Both the position numbers and the translations under genes were made by a program. Below the pieces are notes generated by a model that did not search any database, was not told the DNA's origin, and saw only the letters and a list, made by a program, of their open reading frames with translations. Positions 24,081-36,000 of a DNA stretch of 64,000 nucleotides are shown here, piece by piece. Source of the stretch: Gavia stellata (lineage: Eukaryota > Chordata > Aves > Gaviiformes > Gaviidae). Numbering within the stretch: position 1 is the first letter of the stretch; the number at the start of each line of letters is the position of its first letter. The DNA lies in NCBI RefSeq assembly GCF_030936135.1, contig NC_082598.1, forward strand, positions 16,868,687 through 16,932,686, given 5' to 3'.

Positions 24081-27000
24081 GTACCGGGCGGCGGCGGCGG
24101 GCGGGCCGGGCAGCCGCGGCGGGGCGGCAGGGAGCCCGGGCGAGCCGGCTCCGGAAGGGAGCCAGCGGCGGAAAGGGGGGGACTGGGGCGCGGGGGAGCC
24201 CCGGGGCGGGGAGGGGGACAGAAGGAGGACGCAGGGACGTGAGGGGGGGCTCCGCTTCCCTCGTTTCGCTGGTCGCGGGAGCCGGGAGGTTTCTCTCTCT
24301 CCCTGCTGCTGGCGCCGGGCGAGGCTGCGCGGCGGTGACAGCCCGGCGAGACCGCGGAGGCAGGGCGGGGCCCGGCCCGGCCGCTGCCGCCCCGCCGCGC
24401 TAGGCGGGCTGAGGGCCGCCAGTGGCCGGCGGGAGGGCACCTGCGCCCCGCGCCCTGTGCGGGGCCAGACTGGAAGGCGGCCGTAGGGGTCGGGCCGGGA
24501 GGCTGCTGGCAGCGGCCCGCTCCGCGCCCGGCCGCTGCTCCCCGCCCGTTCCGGGTGGCAGGTGGCCGCTTCAGCCGCGTCCCCTGGGCTGTGACCGGCC
24601 TTCCTCGGTGCGCCGTCGGCTAGCCAGGGACGTCGTTTCTGTTCGGGATGAGAGGGAGGGGGTTTCCTCTTATGAAAGAGGGTAGACGCTCCTTTTCCTG
24701 TCAAGGAGGCGTTTGACCGTGAAAATATCCCCCTTGCCCCCCCGCAGTCGCCCGTAGCGAGCGCGGTGTCCCCGGAACAATGAGCCTGACAGCTCTGGCC
24801 GGCGTAGCCGGTGCCTCATCCCTGGGAAGCCCCTTCCCCAGCCTCAAACCTGCCCTCGCACCCGCCGGGCGTGCTCGGTTGGATGGGCGCAAGTCACCGA
24901 AAGTAGATTCAGATGGGAAAGCCGTCAACGTCGTCGTCTTTTCAGGGGTTTTGCCCGAAATTACTTGAATTTGTATCCAAAGACAGCAGTGTGATTTGGG
25001 TTACCATAGTTCTGCTCCCGGTTTTAATCAAGTGGCATAACCATCCCGTGTTAAAATGGAAGTTTACCTTCTTTCCTGGAACAAAATACTCATTGTAAGA
25101 AAGCAAAGAAAAGCAGATCCACATTAATATTACCTACTAGCGCGTTACAGCCACATCTTGCTCCAATCATCTGCTCGGTTATGAAAGGCTGAAGTTATAT
25201 AGGCCTCATCCTAATTTTTCTTTTATTATAGTATTAAATCCTGTCAGTTTTAATCGGTAGAGGTGGATTTGTGAAGCGTTTCTATCAGAACTGGAATCTC
25301 CCATTAAGTGTGCCTGTCCAAGAACCGATTTGGATGCATTGTGATTAGGAGCTAGTTGTCCTTAACATCTATAATAACCCGCTTCAAACAAATTCCAAAG
25401 CAGTTCTCCAACAGTGAGGTGTACAGGAATTTTCTCTCAGTTACAAGTTGTAAGTAAACTTAAACAGTGCCATGACAGCATAGCTAGCAATATTAGAGGC
25501 TTGTTAACATTAGGCATTATCTCTTAAGGTTTGTTTCACAATGGAGTGCCTGCCTCTCCCAAAATTCCAACCAAAGTATTCAAGTTTTACAACATAATTA
25601 TCTATAATTATATAGAATGTGATGTTTTCCTGATTACTTGACCAAAAGTGGCTTTAGTGAGTTTTTTGTTTGTTTGGGGGGGGTGTGTGTTATAATTTTT
25701 ATCTTTCTGTCTTCAGAAAGTTCTGTTTTATCTAATACATAATGTATTGATATGCTTTAAATTTTTAAGTTACTAGACTTACAAGCTGAGGGTTGCTTGC
25801 AGCTAAGCTTAGAGATAAAAGTACTGCATTTTGACTCAACAGAAGAGCTGAATTTAGAATATACACATACTCCCTACCCACACACACACCCTGTTTCTAT
25901 GTTTGAGAGAAAGCCTTTCCAAGAACAGTCAGATTTGAGAACAGTAAAGATAAATAGTATTTTTCACTGTCAGTCAGACTCAGTGGGTCCACCTCTTGGT
26001 AGTATGACAACCACTATAGGTCACTTTTTAGCACAAGTTGTGGCTTAGGAATAAAAACTTGTCATCCTATAAAATCTTCCCTCTAAAGACTGCTTCCGTT
26101 TTCATATTGAGGAATATAATGCACTTGTTAGATACAGAAATACTTTATACCGCATCTAAGAAGGAAAAAAAATCCTGAAAAAAGCCCCTGAATTTCACCC
26201 TGCAGAATTCCAGAGATAGTCCTGTTCATTGCTCCAGAAATACTTGAGCAGTGGCTTCAGAATAATGCATTTTAATGTGGAAATGTTAAGATAGCTTCTT
26301 CAAACAGATTCTCTGTACAGTAATCAGTGCTCTTTTTGCTCTTATATGGTGATGCTGAGACAGTGATACTCAAAATACTGGGGGGAAAAAATCTGCCATC
26401 TGAATTTTAATTTTTTAATTTCTACTCACTGTAGAGAAATACTACTACTCACTGAGTAGAAATAAATATTAGTAGAATAATAATTATTTTAATAATAATT
26501 TTAAAAATTTACCTCTCTGAAATTCTTGTGTTATTTTTGCAGCAATCTCACTATATAATACCAAGTAATGTATGATAAAATTATCTCAGGGTTTTTTGTA
26601 ACATGGTTTTACACCCTGGAATTGTTCTACTGCATAGCTTTAAGTAACACTACCAATTACTAAAATGATAGTCTAAACTGCTTGCTCAAGTACTGCAGGT
26701 TTTTTTGGGGGCGTATGGGGGAATGGGAATTACAATTTTTTTTATGATGCTGTGATTTCTTCCTTGCCTCAGTAATAAATTTACATGTTATCAGGAAAGA
26801 GTCGTTTATAGAAATCTCTGTACATTGAGTACTTGGTGATTGGTTGTTTTGGTTTTTGTTGGTTTTTTTTTTAAAGTAGGAAAACATCTCAAGTATTTTC
26901 AAAAATAATATAAATGAATCCTTCTTTTTAGCCTCTTCTGAAGCAGTCGCCCTGGAGCAATCAGAGTAGTGGCTGGAGCACAGGAAATATATCCTGGGGA

Positions 27001-30000
27001 GGAATGCATGGCAGAGACCATCGTAGAACTGGAAACATGGGAATTCCAGGAACTATGAACCAGATCTCTCCTTTGAAGAAACCCTTTTCTGGTAATGTCA
27101 TAGCTCCTCCTAAATTTACTCGCTCCACCCCATCACTGACACCAAAATCGTGGATTGAAGATAATGTTTTCCGAACTGACAACAACAGTAATACTCTCCT
27201 TCCTTTGCAGGTAAGGATGGTATGTAACTGGTGTTTTCATAGTCTTGCATAGCATTTTGGCTTCATTCATTTTAAAGGAGAATTAAACAGTCATTGCAGC
27301 CCTCATACTTGTTTGAAAATTGTATATTTCTGTATTATAGTCCTAAATTGCAGCTAACCCCCAACGTTTTCAATTTGTTCAACAGTATATGATTCTCACA
27401 GTTAATTAAGATTATTGACTGTCAAGACAGATAGAAACTGTAGCCACTGACGCAGCATTAGAGCAGAATGTGTTTAATCCAGCAAGTATTTTCTGCCTAT
27501 GGTAACACTCACATTCTTACAAACCCCTTTAAAACTCAGGGTTTTTTTGTTCGCTTGTCCTTGTACATAGGTTTTGTTACTTTTGTAGATGGCTCTGAGT
27601 CTTTGTCATGTTTGTCTTTTACTAGTATTCTAGGCTGACATTTGCATGTTAGATTTTTTTTTCCTCCACATTCTAGCAACTTTTATGTCATGTTTTGGTT
27701 GGAAGCCCTGTGATTTAGAAGTATTAAACAGGAGGATGTGTCTTAGAACTAAAGATTTGGGTTCACCTCCTGAATTTTGCCAGTGCTTCTTATGTGACTT
27801 TAAGTCACTTAACTCCAGCCTCAGTTACCTGTTGGTAAAATGTTATTTTTCCCATTCCTGCCTATATTCATTTAGTCATAACATTTCTTGTTAGCTGAGA
27901 CCTTTATTATTTTGGATCCCAATCTTAGTTGCCATTCTAACAATTTATAGGTTTTGCATGGATTTTTTAAGTTACAAAAAAAGCTTGGGCAACTTATTTT
28001 AGAAATGATGCATTTAAAATAGAAAGCAGGTATTGCATTAATTCTGTACATTCTTTAATTTTCATTACGTCTGTGTCAGCTTTGTTTTTTGTCTCACACT
28101 GAGCTACTATATTCCAGCAAAAGTGAAAAAGATAATATGCAGAGAAAATAATTAGAATGTTTTCTTTATCTCCACATAAGGCTATTATAGTTGGGTTTTG
28201 TTAGGTTTCACAGACGGTAACCTAGAGTTTCATTTGTCGTAATTGTGACCATATTTGAGTTTATACAGCTGTATTTGCATCAGTTAGCAAGCTAATCCTT
28301 ACGTAACTGTAATAGTGGCAAAAGGGTGCTCCCTAGGACCAGATTTCCCACTAGAGTTCCTATTTTTCTTACCATTTTGCTGGTGGACTTCCATTTGGCA
28401 TGAGAGGCCATGCCCTGACTCTATCCAGGTGACCTCTGATACTTGCAGTATTCTTGAGGCTAATGGTGACTTTTGGACATACCTAAATTCTGCTCCAAGT
28501 GTATGCATTGGACCTGAACACTTAAGAGGATTTGCCTATACTGTAAAGACCTGTCCCGTTAAGTAGCCTTGCTAGCTGGAGTATCATAACTGAATAATTT
28601 TTGTATGGGTGGAAAGGTGGAAATAAAGGTGCCATTCTTTATGTATTCAACCTGATCTGTTAAGGAAAACGGATTACAGGTAGGTAATGCTTTGCTGTGG
28701 AAGATTCCAAGAATAGCTGAAAGTAAAAACTGAAACGTCTCCCGAAGATGTTAGCCTAAGGAACAGGGTTAAAAATATTAATGCCATCATACGTTGAAAC
28801 TGCAGTGACATAATCATTGGAATTCACATGCGGCTAAGCCCAAGTTGTGAATATATTTACTCATTCAATATGCCTTACAAGTCAGTATGACTATTACTTT
28901 GAACTTTCAGAAGGTTCTACAGCAGTCATCTAATATAGATGAACTCATTTTGTGTCTAAACAAAAGTCTTGTGCGTTCCAACTATAATCTAAATCATTCC
29001 TATCTAGTAGGGTAGGAAAAAATCCTTGCTATTTAACTTTTATTATAAAATACATTAACGTTTCTGTTTGGGGTTGTCTGGTTTTTTTGACTAGATAGTG
29101 TCAAAGAGAAAACACACTTAATTGTCATTGGTCTTACCTGCAAGCACCAGAGCCACCAATTAAATAGACCTGTTTGTCTGCCTATATTTATGCTGTAGAT
29201 CTATCTATGCTTAAATGTCCCTTATATGTATAAAGTCATAGTTGCAGAACACAGTAAAAATACTCCTCTTTGAAGGGTTGCAGTGTTACCTACTGCTATT
29301 ATGGAAACACTAGATGTTTCCATAAATTACTTTGCTACACTGAATTCGTGTTCTTATTTTTCAGTTATTATACTATTGTTATATGGTTAATTCCTTGTGA
29401 TGACTGTTACATTTTGCAAGTCATAATGAAAAAGTTAAATAGAGCTTGGAGCTCATACTTCTTTTCATCAGGACTTGTGTTGGCAATTGCAATGCTGTCA
29501 AACACCCATCTTGCTAATTTGTACTGTGCTTGTCTCCTTCCATAAAAGGCTGAGGTATTTAGATAGAGGATTCTTAAAGATACAGTAGCAATTTCAGAAG
29601 ATACTCAAAAATAGCAGTAACTAAATTTTGTGCCATTTGGAAAGTCTTGCACGTAAGCATTTATGTGTACATAGAAGTTACCTATTTCTTCCAAGCTTCC
29701 ACAGAGCGAACGCATCTTAGCATGTGTGTTGAATACATAGTGCATCATTCACAGTTTTGCAGAATACTTTCCCACATGATCATGCATCTTTGTTTTAACT
29801 GCAGTAATCATTTTGTATGTCAGGGGACAAAGCACCTCCCCTCCGAACTTCAGCTATCTCAAGATTAGCAAATGAAAACTGCTGAGAAAAGCCAGTGTAC
29901 TCACTGTCTAACTTTCTGCAGGTCATTAATGTTCTGCTACCATTTTTTAAAATGCTATCTATTTTTTGCTAAGTCTAAATGGCATTCAGCAGTGTCAGCT

Positions 30001-33000
30001 GCTCATCCAGTTTCTGTAAAGCATGTACCTGATGCAAACAAGATAAGTCACGGAGGAATCGTATACAAATTCAAAGCTTTTTCCTTCCATGAAACTTCTT
30101 TATTCTTTGATGTTTGCATTGATGGATTGTCACCAGTATGGAACTGACATAAATTCTGATGAAAATGTTTCTTGGCATTAAACTAATGAGTGACACTGAA
30201 TGTCATTACTGATAACTGAATAAGTAATTATGTTTATTACTTAAAGGGATGAAAGCAGATTTTCTGTACTTCATAGTTAAAACTGAAACATAGCCCATGT
30301 GAAGTTGAATTCACAGTGGCCACATTAGTTACAGCAAAGCTGCTTTTGCTTACAGCAGTTATGAAGGACATCTGTCAGGGGAATTTTCCAAAGTTCAAGA
30401 GTTTTTGTTTTGTTTTTAAATAAAAGTAGTTAAACATCATGGCAACACTGATTTAAATGTAAGCAAATTAAGCCAATAGCCAAGTTTTTCTTCTGTGGCT
30501 CACTGTAGGAAGCTTTTTTTCTCCCTCAGGTTTTTAAGGTAACACAAACTACATCGGTTAAAGGTCTTTCATAGACAAAATTATGTCTACAAGTTTAAGC
30601 TCTGCGACGCTGCTTGCACCATTATAGCTACTTCATATAGGGAAGAGATTGTTGCCTTGTACCGGAATCATTAAGGAACGATTAGAAATTTTGTCAGGTA
30701 TTCACACCATCTAACTTAAGCATTTAATTGAGGAGCCTATTTCTCTCTCCTTAAAGAGAATCTGGGCTCCTTATTTAGATAATCTAATTCTCTAGAAGAA
30801 CATACCTGGCACCACTGACCATACACAGCCCCTGGGATACCAGTTTAGGCACTTAACGTTGCATGTCAAGAAATTAGACAATATGAATATTGTCTCTTAT
30901 GCCCTGATCTAGAGTACAAAAAAAATGGATGTAAGGTGCAAAGCTAAAAATGTATTTCTGACCCCAGATACTGTGGGGGTTTTTCCCCAAAAAACATGCT
31001 TCAGGTATTTCGATGGCCCAAACGCAAGCACAGGAATGAGTGTTTTGTATATTCATTTTTTTCGTTTACTTTCCTTGGATGAGGAAAATAATTAACCGTT
31101 CCTAAAATTTTTGTTTAAAATTTCAGTGTCTGCTAACCCTATTTTGATTGCAAGCTTAATGTTTCTTAATATCTTGCAAGTAAGCTTACTAAAACCTATT
31201 ATAACAGTTTAATAATACACTTCAGTGTTACACACTTCAGTGTTTAACTATTTTCGTTCTAGTAAAAACACTGTATTCTAGGAATGTGAATTTAGTTTCT
31301 GTGTCTCTTTTGAATTAAGAAAATATACATTGCATGTCCGGGTGTTCTTCACCTTGATTTGTCCTTCCTGTTTGTTCAAACAAACAGTACGTGCAATGTT
31401 CGTGGTCCTAAAAGCTGAGCTTTATTATTCTATGTTTGAATATAGTGCTCCAGCTGGGGATTTGTATGGTAAGGTGCCATCTCTCACAAATGCAGATTTT
31501 TTCTTTTTCTATTTATTTTTGAAATGTGCTAAAGCTTTCAAAGAAAACAAAACACTTGCAAAGCTAAATTAGTTTTAAGATTGTACGTCACAACAGGTCT
31601 TAGTTTTAGATATTTAATTTAAACTGCTGGCATGTTGATTCTCTCTTAAAATTGCTTCCATTCAGAGGACTTCAGATTCTAAATATGACAGTTTTAGTAT
31701 AGTTTAATAAATGTACCTTAACAGTTTAATGGCTAATCTAGACGATAAACATACTGGTCAATATTAGATGAAGATCAAGTTGGGTTCTTAATGCCCTATT
31801 TAGACTCCTAAATAGGTGGCCTGTTTCTTCAGAAGTGCTGAGTGTTTGACAGCTCGTGTTACGCTTGAAGGCACTGGGAATATCTAGCTGCTAAGTTTTC
31901 TTAGTATTCAGACTAGTGTAATTGTCCAAACACTGATTTATAAGCCAGGCTTTACCTGCAACAGAACAGTGTCTTCAGATTTTTAATGCTGTGGATTGGT
32001 TACCTGGGGTTGATTAAATAACATACAAACCCAGATATTTTTGTCTGAGGACCATACTGGGGATACCTCTAAATGGAGAAAATGGTCTACTGCAATACCT
32101 TTAACTCCCGAATTAAGACCTTTGAATAAATAGTATTGGGAGCTGCACAGATGAACGATTCAAAGGAATCAATTACGAGAAAGTTTGTGGGCCTTACCAT
32201 ACAAGTGTTTATATGACTTTTTATGAGCTAAGAATTCTCTTCTACTGTTAAAATTTGCTTCAGTTATACAGCTCATTCTATTAATGCAAGTCAAAACCAG
32301 AGTTAGGAAAATTCAACAAAATATTTAGCAGCTGTGATGGTATAGCAACGATGTATACTCTATAAGTAGCGTATCTCCACTCATTCTGGCTGCCAAAGCA
32401 CGGTTGTTCTCTAAGTCGAAATGAATATGTTCTCACCTATCCAAAAGTACATTTACTGTATGGTCTAATGTAGTTGCATTTAAGTACTCAAGACTGTATA
32501 GATATTTCCAGATGGGGGGGGGGGGGGGGGGGAGGTGAAGAGGGTGGAGGAAAAAAACCGAAACAAACACACTTGAATAACAACTTCCCCTTCAAATGTC
32601 TTAATTGTTCCTTTAGTTATTTTGTTGGCGCTATTAATATACAAATCTTTTAGATTTGCCTGATAAGTCAGTCTTGCCAAGCCTTTAATCATCTCCATAA
32701 TGTGTCTGGTTTGTTTCCAGTTTACAAATGTATATTCTTGAGCTGAAGTACTCCAGTATGGATACAGTACATGCCATTGGGATTTTTTTGTTTGTTTTTA
32801 AATGCTTCTGTAGTTGGGAAGTAGGTGTGTCTTTGCCACAGGACCTGTTCTTGGTGGATTTTAGGCTCAATTTAGCTAGCTTACATAGCTGATTGTGTCA
32901 TTTTAACTTTAAAACACTTGTCAGGTTGACCATTCACAGATGTCTACCAGATATTATAGTTCATCTTTACCACTGACACCATGGAAAGTAACCAAGCAAT

Positions 33001-36000
33001 TTCATGTGTCTACTTTAAGCCTTCCTTCTTGCTTTTTTTATAGAGCTAAAATTGTAGTTGTCATAGGTTTTCATATTAAGTTCTCATTTACACTACTTGT
33101 GGTTTCAACAAGGGGCTTATGATTATAGTATGTCTTCACTAAAATGAGAATGACTTGAAGTTTAGGTGTGAGCAAAGATATTTTAGAATATATAATGTAC
33201 TTAATTGTTAGGTTATTACTGCTAACATTAACACTGCTATATTCAGGTACTTTTTAAAGTCTATGAATACTTTATTATTAAATCAGCTGTCAATTTCTAG
33301 TCTTCGAACACATTTTTATTCAGGTCCATTTTTTCAACTGAAAACTGAACTTGTTAACTTTTTAGTTTGGGAAGTGATTTTAAAAAAAGTTTCTTTAATT
33401 GAGCTTTTAAAAAATTCGGTTAACTCAGCAAGGTCAAAGCTACAGAGTCTTTTTTGCAGCCAGCTGAGACCATAGTCGAAACTGACTAGAAGCTTTGACT
33501 TTGAAGTTGTTTCCAGCCCCCATCAGATGGTGCTACATTTCTTTAGAATATCAACGGACATGTGAAGGAGCATATTTTAAAAGATACTTGCATTTACTGA
33601 ATTTAATACCTGTTAGAAGTCTAATTTTTTGCTTCAAGTAGTCCTACAGATCAGTAGTTTAAAGCATGTGTCCAAAATTTGACATTGTTTAACTTCTTAA
33701 CTATGAACATCTGTTTTTAGCCTTTGTGGTTAAAGATTAGCAAAATTGTATTCACTGTTTAATAGTTTCTGTCCTTGTATTTGCTTTATGCGTAAATGAC
33801 TATATATAAGCTTTGAGATGTAACTGCACTGAGTTTCTGCAAATCCTCAAACAGAATAATCTTTGCACAAATTACATAGATGTATTTAGAAGTTCTAAAT
33901 AGATTGTGCCAAGAAAAATTGTTTGTCCAACAACTTAGTGTTGAAACTTGCTCTTCAGAGAAAGCTGCCCTTCTCCCATTCATTCCCCATTTAGACGTAT
34001 GGGGGGAGGACTTCTGAAACACGCACTATGTAGATGTATTTTGCATGACAGTGTCAAAAAGTCCTTCTAGCACTGACTGTATTCTATGGGTACAATACTT
34101 CATGATTCTCCAATATTGTGTAAATTTGTAAAAATTCAGAAATAATTATCAGTTTTCTGTAAACTGTCTTACATAGTCTTAACTTTCAAGTTGAGGTGGC
34201 AATTTGTCACTTAGCCATATACCTCTGAATCTGTAGGTAGTTATACCAAAACTACGTTTTCAATTCTCCTGTGTATGAGTGCAGTTGTGATTCTGGTATC
34301 GGAAAGTTAGGTTGAGCAGGATTCAAAAGTTTATACAGTTAAAAAGAAATAAAAAGCTAGCGTGAGAATTTGTAGTGTTTGGGAGAAGTTAACTGTCATC
34401 TCCGGGGAAAAAAATAGCATTATGTTGCGACATTCCACTAAGATATGGACCTTCTGACACGGCGAGACCTCACTTGCTTCTTAGCACAGAACTGATGAGC
34501 CACAGAGGTGAGGGAAATGCAAAATATTTTGCAGGAATTCAGCCTTCACAAAAGGGGCTTTTGGAGTCAGGATGATACAAAACTTATATTAACATACACG
34601 CTTATGTATCAATTGTTGTACTACTGTTTATCTTTAGTTTCATTATTTCAACACGGTTGATAAGCAGTTATCTTCTAAACCAACCTGGAACTACCTATAA
34701 AAGAACATGGAAATAGTCCCAAGAATTAGAATAATTTCCATGTTGTTTTATAGGTAGTTCCAGGTTGGTTTAGAAGATAACTGCTTATCAACCGTGTTGA
34801 AATAATGAAACTAAAGATAGTCCCAAGAATTAGGACTATGTCCATGTGCATGGAAAACTATCTAAAACAATCAGGTATTTTTTGTGCTTGTCCCAAAGAT
34901 CCAGGAAAATCACAATGGAAGTTTTCTGATGGAGTACGACATGCAGTAGTAGAACTGTCCCCTTTCAAACCCTTGTGGATTTTTTTTTTCTACCGCAGAA
35001 CTTTCTAGAAAGCCTTTGCTGATGTGACCTACATTACTGAAATACTTTTAAGTTCTGCTTTGAAATGAAAGCTTTGTATTTGCGTAGATGGTAACTGTGC
35101 TCTTTAAAGATATGATGTACATACTTGGGGAGCACAAAGCAGTGTTTTAGCATTGTAAAGCCTAGTTGCACAAAGGTTTAAAATGAACCTTGTACCCAAA
35201 GAATGACTTACTCCTTTTGAGATAGTTAGATTTCAGATAATGTTGATTTATAGTAAGTAGTTCATCAGTGTGAATTAGAATAGAAGTTAAAAGTTTTGAA
35301 GCACTGATTACCTAGATATTACCCAAACTCACAAGTGGATAGTGTGATGTGGGTAGCGAGACAGCAGATACAATTCCCATATTTAAATCCTGCTTTACTT
35401 CAGTGTAATCACAACATTTTTATATTGTTGTATGCCTATTGCATGTTTCCACTGCCAGAAATGAAGTAATAAAATTAAAAGAAACAAACATCTTTTTTTT
35501 GGCTTTATAGACATGAACTTTCTAAGGTGTAAAGAGGCTGGGAAAAGTTTTTCTTCTCTTTCCAGCAGCACAGGACCTTTCCCTTTGGATACACAGAACT
35601 TGCAAAACAGAATGATACAAGGGTGAAGTTACAATGATTGCACCATGTCAGCCAGTGGAGCGGTTTACAAATTAATCACAAAAGCATGTTATATGTTTTA
35701 CTTTCCCATTTCTCTGTAAGATCCATGACCAAGTGGGCCAGTTTTAGGAATTAACCATGATGGAGCCCTTTCTTACAGGCTTCTGCTCTCCAGAGCAAAG
35801 TTAAGTGTACAATAATGACTATTTGCCACATAGTCATGTGTTATCTCAACATATGTGTACATAGCAATGATCAAAAAACAAACAAAATTTTATTTAGTGA
35901 GCCTGTAACAAATACATACAGTTCAGTCCAGTTTTTACCAATACTAGTTCTTTTCCCCTGTCAGCTACAGAGGTAGCAAAGCATGTTTCCTGTTCACTCA

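Larger units (their letters stand above)
21120..24930. promoter_or_regulatory. CpG island spanning the CPEB2 promoter and first exon
   Basis: GC content and CpG density rise abruptly near 21120 and fall back to AT-rich sequence after about 24930. The island contains several GC boxes of Sp1 type (for example near 21398, 21412 and 21541), the octamer and CRE-like sites listed separately, and the whole first coding exon of CPEB2. Such an island is typical of the promoter of a broadly expressed developmental or regulatory gene. A divergent (minus-strand) noncoding transcript could also start here but cannot be shown from sequence. Borders are approximate. Confidence 0.85.

Noticed and set aside
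24081..24242. Continuation of the CPEB2 frame into intron 1
   Set aside because: The conserved join 'NHHQ' to 'PLLKQSPW' and the GT donor at 24081 show splicing; the extension is Gly/Arg low complexity.
23946..24704. 252-codon minus-strand open frame, the longest antisense frame
   Set aside because: It lies opposite the exon 1 CAG/GCG repeats and the GC-rich start of intron 1. GC-rich DNA has few stops; the poly-Leu and Arg/Pro-rich product is the complement of the repeats.
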